Position numbers and translations under genes: made by a program | Part shown: in pieces, positions 44,501 through 52,800 of the stretch | Layout of the letters: each line of letters begins with the position of its first letter | How positions within the stretch are numbered: the first letter of the stretch is position 1 | NCBI GenBank assembly: GCA_019916065.1 | Contig: CM034237.1 | Coordinates: 44,152,714 to 44,216,713 of the forward strand | Reading direction: 5' to 3' | Source of the DNA: Vitellaria paradoxa | Taxonomy: Eukaryota > Streptophyta > Magnoliopsida > Ericales > Sapotaceae | DNA length: 64,000 bases | Notes under the pieces: generated by a model | What the model saw: the letters and a program-made list of their open reading frames with translations, nothing else | The model's database searches: none | What the model was told of the DNA's origin: nothing

Positions 44501-46970
44501 GGCATGCCTGTTTTATATCACTTGTTTAGAGATTACAACTGCCTTTTCTGCTTGTTGCCTTGTATTTTAGTCTATGCAAATGTTACTTGCGCTCTTTATT
44601 TATTTTTTACTCGTTAGGTGTTTGTCACTTGCATTTGTTGCTAAGATGAAGTCAGATCTCTGGAAGCCAGCTTAATTTGTCTAAACTTCATTGATTTACA
44701 GAACAAATTGTACACCGCAATGTTTTGAATTTTCTGTATTCACGTTCATCTGGGCATAATCCTTTTAGTACAAAAACTTGTGGTTTTATTACCATAGCTG
44801 ATATTGGATTTTGTTTTTTAGAATTGGAAATTCAATGCATGTCAATGTAAAATTACACTGATATAGTGATCTTGGGGTTCATGCTGTTTTTTTATTTCTT
44901 TGTGCAGAAGTAATTGTAAGATTGGCGTATGAACATCTAAATGTCTCTAGGATTTTTAGATTCTTCACATATTAAGAAGCATTTTTTCTCTTCCGTTCGC
45001 GCATTCATGAAACTAGGGAATTTGAATTTTTTTTTATGTTCAATGTGTAATAGGTAAAGGAACAGATTCATGAAGCTGGTTTTTACGTAGATGTTGATAC
45101 ATCTGACAGAACAATTCAGAAAAAGGTACATTCACAACTTGTCTTCTATGCCTCAATTTATCTTATACTAAAAAAAGCATTTATGCTGCGGTTCTGATAT
45201 GTTCTAAGAAGGCTTTTCCTTCCAATTCTAACATATAATTTTTGTGCAATTTTTGTGGCTTCTGATGGACTATTTTGGGTGACTTGTGGGGTTGTTTAAT
45301 TTGGGATTTCTTTCTTACATGCTTTCTAAGGCTCTAATTATTATTTGAAAATTGAATTTATTACAGGATCACGCTTTACTCTCCATCATTTTGGGTTTTG
45401 ATGTGAATAACTTTTCATGTCAGTCCTTGCCGTAGATGTCTCTTACATAGATGCATATGCATGGACATCATATTTTTGAAGAAAATTAATTGATTGATAA
45501 AGTAAAATAATTTTAATTATACATATTATTTCTTCCTCATTTAGACTCTTTAAATTTAGATACTCTAAAACCTGTTATTCTAAAATGGTAGAGTTTTTCC
45601 TTTCACTTTCACTGTATTTTCTATACATAAAATATGGGGAAAAAAAAATTTCTCTTTTTAATACCATAAATTTATTTGAAGTTACTATTTTTCATGCATA
45701 TAAAAATATATATGTATTTGTTGCCATGGCCCTATTGTTTTTTGTTTTTATTTTTTGAAAATCAACGTGTTAATGCGTCCGTATTGTTCGTGTGATGTCT
45801 TGTGTTTGGATTTGTGCTGCTTGGATATCAATGTAAAATCCTAAAGCCGAACATTTTCTCATCCACAAGTAAACTTTAATCTTCCCAATTTTTATCTGTT
45901 AGTCATTTGTCTTTCTTGTTGCCTTTAGTGTTGATGCTCCTGTTGAACATAAAAATTTCTTTTGCTGTTGGTGTATTTTATATTTTTTACTTAATTTGGA
46001 ACCAAGGCTTTGTTGAGGCTCAGTTTGGAAAGAAAAAAGTTGAAACTTTTTTCTAGCTAGCTTTTTAGCTTTTTTGTTTATTTGACATATTTGTCCTTCG
46101 TGGTTCAAAAGAAGTCCAAAATGTGGGTAATGTTGGTCAATTTAGAAAAACCCAAAAAGCTAGAGCTCCTGGGGTTCACCAACAAGGCCTGAATTGAGTT
46201 GAGTATTAAAGAAGAAGTTACTGTGAGGCGTCCTTCTCGGTTATTAGTTTTAGTATAATTCATTTTATCAATAGAAAAATAGGAAAAAAACTAGATATTT
46301 TGTAGTCCGTCTAAAAGAAAGGAATTTGCTTGTGCTTGACAATTATAAAATTGTGAATCTGTGATAATGAAGATTCTCATATTTGGCCCTATTATTTATT
46401 TTCCCTTAGATGCTGCTGCATATATTACTAACGTTTTCATTCTGAAGGTACGGGAAGCTCAGTTGGCTCAATATAACTATATCTTGGTGGTTGGTGAGGA
46501 GGAAACCAAAACTGGACAGGTAATATCTATACTTTGATGCATAATACTACGCAAGGTATAGAACATCAATTTTCAATTGTCATATTGAGCGTCTAAACTA
46601 GTGAGGTTTTACTGGAGCCATCATCTGCTACAGTTGTCATCAAAAATTGATGTATTCTAGTAGAAATGTGGGACATTTTCCCTCGGTCGTGAAGTATTTA
46701 TTGAGGCCGTTCAAATTTTCTCCATTCTGCGATTTTATCATCCGTTTCTTCCCCGTTTCATATTTTGAACTTGTCCTGATGCTGTTTTAAGAACTACTAA
46801 TGGGTTTTGCGATCTGATTGTCGATGCCCTCGGAGACTTGGTGTCCCCATTCTAATGCCTCTAAATGTTCCCAGGTAAGCATGCGAGTTAGGGATCAGGC
46901 GAGTATTTCAGTTATGAGCGTTGAGAACCTGCTTAAATTCTTCAGGGAAGAATCGGCTGCTTTCCGTTAG
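7276..46970 (+). CDS. ThrRS: Threonyl-tRNA synthetase, cytosolic/mitochondrial (20 exons)
   Basis: Exons: 7276-7586, 7664-7901, 7998-8057, 8271-8360, 25726-25800, 25906-26034, 26108-26197, 37966-38054, 38141-38237, 38316-38402, 39958-40042, 41021-41115, 41588-41620, 41712-41798, 42869-42961, 43873-43965, 44089-44310, 45054-45125, 46448-46519, 46875-46970. All introns are GT-AG and the joined frame is open: 737 aa. Class II enzyme charging tRNA-Thr. A basic presequence and a Pro tract (31-50) precede a second Met at 52. Then come the TGS domain (about 102-165); the N2 editing domain with H175/H179 in HSSAH and C283/H287 in CRGPH; motif 1 near 388; presumed Zn ligands C435, H486, H612; motif 2 around R464 to R478; motif 3 GSVER (617-621); and an anticodon-binding domain (about 635-737). 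All key residues are present. Two Mets suggest long mitochondrial and short cytosolic forms, as in Arabidopsis ThrRS. Introns 4 and 7 are filled with retrotransposons. Confidence 0.95.
7281..7337 (+). promoter_or_regulatory. Short out-of-frame ORF overlapping the first synthetase start
   Basis: An ATG five bases after the first synthetase ATG opens an 18-codon frame that ends in TAA at 7335-7337, well before the second in-frame ATG of the main gene (7429). Ribosomes that miss the weak first ATG (C at -3, C at +4) would translate this frame, stop, and could reinitiate at 7429. A regulatory role is inference. Confidence 0.35.
8697..8720. repeat. C17-G7 homopolymer junction followed by A-run
   Basis: About 17 C residues meet 7 G residues, then a short CGGC and about 11 A; a (CA)n tract follows at about 8751-8764. 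Such tracts are slippage-prone and the counts may be inexact in the assembly. Confidence 0.75.
8846..9250. repeat. Diverged ~203-bp tandem duplication in intron 4
   Basis: Two consecutive units share ordered landmarks: 'aaaaaggaacaa' at 8864 and 9068 (204 apart) and 'ccttttgcat' at 9041 and 9243 (202 apart), with 'tttgtccay' and 'gggraa' blocks between them. The copies are clearly diverged. Confidence 0.6.
10344..10500 (-). repeat. Copia A 3' LTR
   Basis: Starts TGTCAAATATTTAG and matches 25408-25544 over most of its length, with roughly 20 bp extra around 10420-10450. A polypurine-tract complement follows directly. Confidence 0.8.
10466..13826 (-). pseudogene. Copia A pol remnant (protease to RNase H)
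   Basis: Reading on the minus strand from high to low coordinates: degraded protease and GAG-pre-integrase (about 13761-13200), integrase core fragments (13061-12506), a linker, reverse transcriptase with YVDDIVITG (11495-11103) and RNase H with a [12 protein letters not shown] motif (10870-10466). Several frameshifts and stop codons separate the pieces. It is non-functional. Retrovirus-like Pol normally cuts the polyprotein, copies the RNA and inserts the DNA copy. Confidence 0.8.
13827..14066 (-). repeat. Copia B 3' LTR
   Basis: 240 bp starting TGTAAGTAG and ending TCCATA, followed by the polypurine complement ctccccctcaagc. It pairs with 23828-24067. Confidence 0.9.
14092..17401 (-). pseudogene. 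Copia B pol remnant (GAG-pre-integrase to RNase H)
   Basis: From high to low coordinates: protease start with a WMLDSGA motif then a frame break (17291-17400), GAG-pre-integrase (16771-17259), integrase with TDNGREY and [11 protein letters not shown] (15670-16635), RT with [11 protein letters not shown] (14584-15486, 300 codons open) and a truncated RNase H with YCDNKAAI (14092-14379). Compared with C, the RNase H end lacks about 60 bp; the missing piece lies between short tgttt-type repeats. At least four frame breaks make it inactive. Confidence 0.85.
17407..17658 (-). repeat. Copia C 3' LTR
   Basis: 252 bp, TGAAAGCAG to TCTACA; no difference seen from 22372-22623. Confidence 0.93.
17650..22185 (-). 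pseudogene. Copia C gag-pol polyprotein with one internal stop
   Basis: One frame of 1,512 codons, broken only by TAA at 18958-18960. Order: gag (1-260); zinc knuckle C270-x2-C273-x4-H278-x4-C283; aspartic protease D370-S-G; GAG-pre-integrase (about 500-560); integrase with D566, D629 and E665; then reverse transcriptase with YVDDIIVTG; then RNase H with DADWAGS and YCDNKAAI, ending near residue 1,511. The stop falls at the Gln position of a conserved RT segment (element B retains Gln there), so it is a C-to-T nonsense change and not a programmed gag/pol stop. It would truncate RT and leave gag, protease and integrase open. Start chosen at the first Met, about 190 bp after the LTR. Confidence 0.92.
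22372..22623 (-). repeat. Copia C 5' LTR
   Basis: 252 bp, identical by eye to the 3' LTR; flanked inside by the tRNA primer site and outside by the GATTT duplication. Confidence 0.93.
22624..23725 (-). pseudogene. Copia B gag remnant
   Basis: Gag pieces at 23516-23725, 23183-23476, 22913-23170 and 22713-22922 align almost continuously with the N-terminal 290 residues of element C's gag (for example [38 protein letters not shown]). They are split by stops and frameshifts. The zinc-knuckle region near 22850 is out of frame. Element C separates this from the rest of B. Confidence 0.85.
23828..24067 (-). repeat. Copia B 5' LTR
   Basis: 240 bp, same ends as the partner LTR; about 11 differences, mostly C/T and G/A transitions. 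The primer site for initiator tRNA-Met is immediately adjacent. Confidence 0.9.
24073..25407 (-). pseudogene. Copia A gag remnant and leader
   Basis: The minus strand contains gag pieces: a domain around 24755-24920 with [15 protein letters not shown], then a UBN2-like stretch (24434-24682), then a degraded zinc-knuckle region near 24120-24200. An upstream leader-like frame (25009-25308) runs toward the primer site. The segment is separated from the pol remnant by the whole of element B. Multiple frame breaks. Confidence 0.7.
25408..25544 (-). repeat. Copia A 5' LTR
   Basis: Starts CGTCAAATATTTAG (terminal T changed to C) and ends TTAACA. It abuts a primer-binding-like site on the left. It differs from the other copy by many substitutions and a ~20-bp length difference, so the insertion is old. 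Confidence 0.8.
26198..26964. other. Intron 7, segment before Copia D: no gene; LTR-like promoter segment
   Basis: Non-coding. On the minus strand, around 26730-26720, there is TATAAAAG followed by a CT-rich leader-like stretch (toward 26640), as in a plant LTR or promoter. No partner repeat, primer site or coding region belongs to it, so it may be a solo-LTR fragment or chance. Confidence 0.3.
26965..27144 (-). repeat. Copia D 3' LTR
   Basis: About 180 bp, TGTCAAGTTGAG to ATTAACA. It carries about 26 bp near its end (around 27110-27138) that the other LTR lacks. Confidence 0.75.
27150..30380 (-). pseudogene. Copia D pol remnant
   Basis: From high to low coordinates: a protease/GAG-pre-integrase segment (30198-29701, with [11 protein letters not shown]), integrase fragments (29331-28910, with [15 protein letters not shown]), linker and start of RT (28905-28473), RT C-terminal part (28027-27683, with KYFLEIEI) and RNase H (27544-27284, with [13 protein letters not shown]). 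Numerous frame breaks. The protein-level order matches element A, so A and D are related lineages. Confidence 0.8.
30385..30490. repeat. Perfect 39-bp inverted repeat at the LINE/Copia junction
   Basis: Arm 1 (30385-30423) is the exact reverse complement of arm 2 (30452-30490), with a 28-bp loop. Arm 1 is native Copia D sequence, in line with the pol reading; arm 2 is an inverted copy. Arm 2 with three extra bases is bracketed by the 9-bp direct repeat aatcacata (30440-30448, 30491-30499). Confidence 0.95.
30536..30560 (+). repeat. Perfect 11-bp stem, 3-base loop over the LINE ORF1 start
   Basis: ttgctaaaatg (30536-30546), loop tac, then cattttagcaa (30550-30560). The ORF1 ATG at 30544-30546 is the last triplet of the left stem. 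Confidence 0.8.
30544..32441 (+). pseudogene. LINE ORF1 remnant (N-terminal domain and DUF4283-like domain)
   Basis: The first part (30544-31260, 238 codons) has the plant LINE ORF1 N-terminal pattern ([35 protein letters not shown]). After TGA at 31258-31260 the same frame continues to 31779 with a DUF4283-like signature ([15 protein letters not shown], then [11 protein letters not shown]). Beyond about 31780 the frame shifts and only low-similarity open stretches remain (31776-31991, 32001-32441). ORF1 proteins of this type bind the LINE RNA. Broken, so inactive. Confidence 0.75.
32646..36179 (+). pseudogene. LINE ORF2 (endonuclease, reverse transcriptase, zinc-binding domain) with seven stops
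   Basis: One frame of 1,178 codons from ATG 32646 to stop 36177-36179. An endonuclease/exonuclease/phosphatase domain comes first (KILSWNVRG near the start, [12 protein letters not shown], then GSRFTWSN). The reverse transcriptase follows ([43 protein letters not shown] near 34707-34740), then a zf-RVT-type zinc-binding region (35800-36000, [21 protein letters not shown] near residue 1,090). In-frame stops are at 32739, 33429, 33885, 34119, 34644, 35235 and 35277. There is no frameshift over 3.5 kb. All stops can be reached by one C-to-T or G-to-A change, fitting decay by cytosine deamination. Confidence 0.88.
36365..36921 (-). other. Copia D 5' leader / gag-upstream remnant
   Basis: Between the LINE poly-A and D's primer site is a minus-strand segment whose broken frame (36521-36730) resembles the leader-side frame of element A (both have ETVTHH / VTHHAPP-type stretches). 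No gag domain proper is seen. Confidence 0.5.
36922..37074 (-). repeat. Copia D 5' LTR
   Basis: About 153 bp, TGTTATGTTGAG to TTAAACA, directly next to the tgatacca primer site. It differs from the partner by scattered substitutions and a deletion. Confidence 0.75.
37075..37965. other. Intron 7, segment after Copia D: no gene recognised
   Basis: AT-rich, no convincing coding frame. A stretch near 37190-37290 has repeated 'cgtgtc / ccatatcc'-like motifs common in plant repeats. The last ~150 bp lead into exon 8 of the synthetase with a normal polypyrimidine tract. Confidence 0.5.
38497..39660 (-). mobile_element. 5'-truncated LINE fragment in synthetase intron 10
   Basis: The minus strand encodes the tail of a LINE ORF2: a block around 39431-39084 with [20 protein letters not shown], then the zf-RVT region near 38880-38790 with KVTFFIWC and [12 protein letters not shown]. 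The 3' end is at low coordinates, where 'ttgattgataaagaaaaag' leads into a (TAT)n-like tail (38497-38515). No endonuclease or RT catalytic part is present. It is related to, but clearly diverged from, the LINE in Copia D, and antisense to the host gene. Confidence 0.75.
41459..41509. repeat. (AG)n microsatellite, about 25 units, in intron 12
   Basis: Uninterrupted AG repeat of about 50 bp, about 80 bp upstream of exon 13. Confidence 0.92.
43146..43170. repeat. (AT)n microsatellite in intron 15
   Basis: About twelve AT units in a row. Confidence 0.85.
43733..43788. repeat. Perfect 28-bp tandem duplication in intron 15
   Basis: Units 43733-43760 and 43761-43788 are identical (both start acttggttatctgcac). 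It is the only exact short duplication in the gene's 3' introns and lies about 85 bp before exon 16. Confidence 0.9.
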
Positions 46971-47614
46971 GTGGGCCAAGGTGTGAGGAGAAATAGATAC
47001 CAATACCAAAAACTACTGCAAGTAACTTAAACCTGGACATCATTTTAGAAATCACCACCTGTATTCCACTTTTCCCCTCTATAGTCGAATACCTTATATG
47101 ATTATGATTACAATTGCTTACTTGTGTTCTCCTTGATTGTAATATGGAAGTTGGCAAATAGGTCACTTTGGTATTCTGTCATGATTGTCAAAAGAAATGT
47201 ATGAAATTTATTATCTTTAACATCTTTCTGGAGTTGGGTCTTTGTGAATCTACGCTTGATTTTCTTTCAGTACTTTAAGAATTCCAGGAGATCTATATAT
47301 CTATATATATATATTTGGGGGGCTAGAACCTGGATTATATACCGCGGCTGTGAGTTCTCTGTCAACTGAGCTCGACCCTCGCTCAAGCTTCCCTTGATTT
47401 GATATATATAACGTCTAGCTTCTGCATTTTTCTGAATCATTTTAATCCCTGCAAAATCTGATTCAATATTTACATCCTGAATGAAGTGGAGAAGATGCAG
47501 TCCTTTGATAGGCTTCATTCTTTCTCGATGATAGGGAGAAATCTCCGTCAAGAGCCCTCAGTTTGTAGGCTAATATGTTTAATCAAATAAGCTATGGTAG
47601 ATTTGAATCGAAAG

Positions 47615-47616
47615 TG

Positions 47617-47648
<32 letters not shown>

Positions 47649-47878
47649 GTATATTAAAAAATAGTTACTCATGAAAGGGGGATAATTATAACTGAAAAAT
47701 ATTAGAAAATTTTACGGGAATAATGTGAATAGGTATGAATTTACTATTTTAAATTATGGAGGCGTTCGGGAGCACAATTTTTAGTAATTTTTGGTATTTT
47801 TTGTCAAAAATTGTTAGTTTTTAGTGTGTTTGATGAAGCAAGTAGTAATTTTTAACAATTTTTTGTAATTTTTGGGTG

Positions 47879-47910
<32 letters not shown>

Positions 47911-48140
47911 CTATATTAAAAAATTGTTACTCATGAAAGGGGGATGACTATATAACTGAAAAATATTAGAAAATTTTACGAGAATAATGTGAATAGGTAT
48001 GAACTTACTATTTTAAATTATGGAGGCGTTCGGAGGTATAATTTTTAGCCATTTTTAATATTTTTTTTGTCAAAAATTGTTAGTTTTTGGTATGTTTGAT
48101 AAAGCAAGTAGTAATTTTTAGTAATGTTTTGTAACTTTTG
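47615..48140. repeat. 262-bp tandem duplication headed by a (CT)n tract
   Basis: Two adjacent copies, each beginning with (CT)n then a short TA tract, then 'gttactcatgaaaggggg' (47664 and 47926, 262 apart), 'aaaatattagaaaattttacg' and 'ttatggaggcgttcgg'. The copies differ by a modest number of substitutions, so the duplication is younger than the other tandem arrays in the window. Confidence 0.85.
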
Positions 48141-48297
48141 AATGTTTGGTAAAATTTTTAACAATTTTTTTTGGTAATTTTTTTGTGAAGAAATTACTGT
48201 AATAGAGTAGAAAAGTGGTAAAAAGTGATAGTTTATCAAACATTCTAAAATAAAAAATTGGTATTTTTTTGTTAAAATATTTGCCTCCAAATACTAC
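48022..48297. mobile_element. Possible MITE fragment with imperfect inverted ends
   Basis: ggaggcgttcggaggta at 48022 is an imperfect inverted partner of the sequence ending at 48297 (tgcctccaaatactacc; 11 of 17 positions match). The left end is also present, without the right end, in the first unit of the 262-bp duplication. No clear target duplication, so this is tentative. Confidence 0.3.
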
Positions 48298-48783
48298 CTA
48301 TAAAATTCACACGGAATTTATAAAAAAAAAATTACTATCGCCACATTCTGGTAGGTGCTTTTGGTTTTATTTTCTAACATAATAGCAATTTTTACCATGG
48401 AATTAGCCGATTCAACTTTAACTTCCAGCAGAAATATGAAATAATTTTACGTGAAATTATTAAGAGAGGGAGTAGTTGATGATACGTACTAAAACTAGCC
48501 TTCACGTGGCTTCAGTAACCAGAAAGGCTGAGAAGCAACAAGCGTTAATGATTGTCAACGTCGTACTAAGATTCCATTTGAGATGTGCATTTTAGTAACT
48601 AACAACCCATTTGAGATGTGCATTTTTTTTTACATTTTATGTTTTTTAAATCATGGAGAATAAAAAAGTTAAATTGTAAAAGTTAATTTTTCAGTAAATA
48701 TTTAGTAACTAACAACCCAAAAAAAAAAAAAAATTACAAAAACTAACTTCTTTTTATTCTCAAATTAGGCTTAAAAAAAGGGC

Positions 48784-49060
48784 AATTGGCATGCGTCGTC
48801 GGAGAGAAATTACGGGTTGTTCTACCCGAATGAGGAGAAAGTTTACGACATTTCGTTCACGATGAAGGGGTTAAAGGGTTACAGGCCTCCGGTGACCCGT
48901 GATCAAAGGGTGTCGACGCCGGTCAAGGGTGGGAATGCGTCGTCGGCGAGTGCAAAGGGCCAAACTTGGTGCTTGGCAAATGGGGGAGCAGGGACAGAAA
49001 AGCTGTAGGCGGGTCTAGACTATGCGTGTAGGGAGGGGGGGAGCTAATTGCCATCCGATC
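48784..49060 (+). pseudogene. GH17/X8 endo-1,3-beta-glucanase remnant, 5' part
   Basis: The frame from about 48802 reads the conserved end of a GH17 catalytic domain (ERNYGLFYPNEEKVYDI) and a linker, then the start of an X8/CBM43 carbohydrate-binding domain (GQTWCLANGGAGTEKL). These plant proteins bind and hydrolyse callose in cell walls or plasmodesmata. Three lesions are visible: TAG at the Gln position after EKL, one extra G in the G-run near 49036-49041 that shifts the frame, and Copia E inserted after the Ile codon ending at 49060. The main catalytic exons are absent upstream, so this is a truncated pseudogene and not merely an interrupted gene. Confidence 0.85.
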
Positions 49061-49469
49061 TGTTGATAATTTAATTTATATCGAATCATCAAGAAAATAA
49101 ATTAATGCGGAAACGTACTTAAATCTATGGTTTCAATCTCGTGGTTCTTGATCTTCCAAATCTATACGTAGGTTTATTTTCCTAATTCTCTCTGATGATG
49201 GGATGTCAGATTGATTAGAAAACTCTCACGTATGACCGGGGGACCATAACCTATTTATAATAACTGTAAAAGCCCAATTTTTATTTGGCCCATCATAAAA
49301 TAAAAATATGGAATTAGGTATCTACACATTAAAATGTCCATACAAAATGAGATGTTATAAAGCCCAAAACCTTAAAACTTTATCAGATCACTTTAAATGG
49401 GCTTAACCTTTATGATAGCCTATAACACACAAATAACATATTTGGCCCACAATTGATTATTTTTCAATA
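49061..49469 (-). repeat. Copia E 3' LTR
   Basis: About 409 bp, TGTTGATAATT to TTCAATA; pairs with 55352-55763. Confidence 0.85.
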
Positions 49470-49857
49470 ATCTCCTACTTGGGTTAGATATGTTAGTTTG
49501 TGCATTATAAAATTAACCTTGTGAGCTCAAAATTTGCTATCATTACCAACCATCTTTATACAATCTGGTCCATCAATCATATAAATATAGGATTAAAGCG
49601 ACTTTCGTTATATGTATCATAACTAAACCACCAATAGTCACATATATCAATACAATTAACGACATAGATTAAGTATGGATGTGTAGCATGGAAATTACAT
49701 GTAATATGATTCAAACATGCCGATTTTCAACTGGTCTTACTTTAATGAGATCACAGCAAAGACATTCAGAGTGCAAATAAATCATATATTTTATTCTACA
49801 GAAAATAAATCCATAAAATGTGTCTACAACTGAAAAGCATCCAAATACAAACTCCCA

Positions 49858-52800
49858 CTAAACCAACATATCATCAAATGATACAACACCCATATGAGCT
49901 ACGTGCTCATGAAAGACCTTAGGTAGTAAGCCTTTAGTGAGCGGATTCGCAAGCATGAAGTTTGTACCAATATGCTCTATAGACACCTGACCACTCTGAA
50001 CTCTCTTCTTAATAATTAGAAACTTGATGTTTATGTATTTAGAGTTCGAAGAGCTCCTGTTGTTGTTAGAATATAGCACAGTTGACTTATCATCACAAAA
50101 TAACTTCAATGGTCTTTCCACACTATCTGAAATCTGCAGCCCAGTGACAAAATTCCGTAACCATATTCCATGATTGGATACCTCATAACAAGTTATGAAT
50201 TCTGCTGTTATAGTGCAAGAAACTATGAGTGTCTGCTTGGCACTCCTTTAGGATATAGCTCCTCCAGGCAGCAGATAGATGTAACCTGATGTGGATCTTC
50301 TACTATCTTGGCATCCAGCAAAATTGGAATTAGAAAACCCAATGATATCCAACTGATCCGATTTCCTATATGTGAGCATGTAATCTTTTGTTCTCTGTAA
50401 GTATCTCATAACTCGTTTGGCTACTTTCCAATGATCCATCCCAGGATTGCTTAAATATCTGCCTAGCATTCCAACAATGAATGCTATGTCTGGACGTGTG
50501 CAAACTTGAGCATACATTAGGCTCTCAACAGTTGACGCGTAGGGAATCTTCTACATCTCCTTAACTTCAAGGTCATGCTTAAGGCACTAATTGAGACTAA
50601 ATTTGTCTCTCTTAGCGACGGGGGTGTCACCTGGTTTACAATCCTGCATGCCAAACCTTTTAAGTACCTTATCGATATAAGCCTTTTGTGATAATCCAAG
50701 AATACCCCGAGAGCAATCCCGATGTATCTGAATCCTTAATACAAAAGATGCATCACCAAGATCTTTCATCTCAAAATTCTTTGATAGAAATCTCTTGGTT
50801 TCATGCAACATGCCTATATCATTTGTGGCAAGTAATATATCATCAACATATAAAACCAGTAAAATATACTTACTCTCATTGAACTTGTGATACACACAAT
50901 TATCCACAGCATTTACCTCAAAACCAAACGAAATAATTACTTGGTGAAATTTGTGGTACCACTGAAGGGAAGCTTGTTTGAGTCTATAGATGGATTTCTT
51001 TAATTTGCAAACCATATTCTTTGAGTCTTCCGACACAAAGTTTTCTAGTTGTACTATATAGATCGTTTCATTAATGTCACCATTACGAAACGCCGTCTTA
51101 ACATCCATCTGATGTAACTCAAGATCAAAATGTGCAACAAGCGCCATAATAGTTTTGAAAGAGTCTTTCGTAGAAACCGGAGAGAAAGTCTCTTTGAAGT
51201 TGATGCTCTCATTCTAGGTAAAGTCTTTTACTACAAGACGAGCCTTATATCTTTTCACATTATCATTCGAATTCATTTTGGTTTTAAATATCCATTTACA
51301 ACCAATGAGTTTTGCACCTTCTGGTAATGAGACAAGATCCCAAACTTTATTGTCTTGCATAGACTTATACTCCTCATTCATGGCATCAATCCACTGTTGA
51401 GGGTTAGAACACTGCATGGTCTGATGAAAGTTGATTGGATCATCTTCTACCATTCCAATATCTTCCTCACATTCTTGGAGAAATACTATATAATCATCTA
51501 AGATAGCACTTTTCCTTTCTCTCGTGGATCTCTTTAGTTCTTGAGGTTTTTGGTTTTGTTTTTCTGGAATCATTACCTCATTCTGGATGGGAGATTGTTC
51601 AACATTGTCTTGTTGAGGTTCCTGATTTCCTTCTTGATCAATGACAAGTATAGAAGCCTGCATCATAAAGAATAGTAAGAATCGAAACTGATTCCTCCTT
51701 AAAGGCAATGTCTTTAACCTTATTTCTCCCCCCAAAATCAACATCCTCAAAAAATGTTGCAGTTCCCATTTAAAAAATTGACCTAAGTGTGGAATCATAA
51801 AATTTGTAGCCCCTAGATCGCTCAGAATACCCAATAAAGTAACCGCTCACTGTTTTGGAGTCCAATTTATTTTCATGTGGCCTATAAGGCCTTGCCTCAG
51901 CTGAACATCCCCAAATGTGAAAATGCTTCAAACTATACTTTTTGCCTGTCCAAAGCTCATAAGGTGTTTTGGCAGCTGCTTTAGTGGGTACTCTATTAAG
52001 AATATAAGATGCAGTATTAAGTGCTTCTCCCTAGAGTGATTCTGGTAAGGTAGAATAACCAATCATACTCCTTACCATATCTTTTAGAGTTCTGTTTTGT
52101 CTCTCAGCTACACCATTCATGCTAGGGGATCTTGGCATAGTGTACTGTGGGACGATTCCACACTCCTTTAGGAATTTAGCAAATGGTCCTGAACGTTGTT
52201 CTCCTGAATCGTCATATCTATCGTAGTACTCATCACCACGATCAGATTTGACGCTCTTGATCCTTTTATTGAGTTGATTATCAACTTCAGCTTTAAAAAC
52301 TTTGAACACGTCCCGTGACTGAGACTTCTCATGAATAAGATATAGGTACCTATAGCGTGAGTAATCGTCTATGAATGATATAAAATATTGTTGACCATTC
52401 CAAGAAGCCGTAGGGAATGGTCCACAAATATCTGTGTAGATCAATTCTAAGACGTCTGAAATTCTGTTGGCACTTAATCTCTTAGTTTTGGTCTGTTTTT
52501 CCTTAATGCAATTAATGCAGAGATCAAAGTCTGAAAAATCAAGAGAATCTAAAATTCCATCAGACACAAGTCTCTCAATTCTATCTTTTGAGATATGACC
52601 CAATCGCTTGTGCCATAATGATGCTGAATTTTCTTTGTTTAATTTGCATTTAGTACCACGTGATTGCACATGCAAGGTTTCATTATATGATGCAATAGTA
52701 TCAAGCAAGTATAGGTTATTATATGCACACAATGAACCAGTACCAATAACATTTGAATTCAATGAAAGACTAAATTGATTGTTTCCAAATGAACAATAAT

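Larger units (their letters stand above)
40043..46874. other. Synthetase introns 11-19: no recognisable element
   Basis: Between exons 11 and 20 the introns (123 bp to about 1.3 kb) are AT-rich with microsatellites and one short tandem duplication. I see no coding sequence, RNA gene or transposon ends in them, including the longest (45126-46447). Confidence 0.5.
46971..48783. other. Spacer between synthetase and glucanase remnant
   Basis: The first few hundred bases should be the synthetase 3' UTR and terminator; no single polyadenylation signal stands out. The rest holds CT/TA microsatellites, a 262-bp tandem duplication and a MITE-like segment. No gene seen. Confidence 0.5.

Noticed and set aside
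47267..47551. 94-codon minus-strand frame downstream of the synthetase
   Set aside because: No family resemblance and AT-rich codon use; treated as chance.
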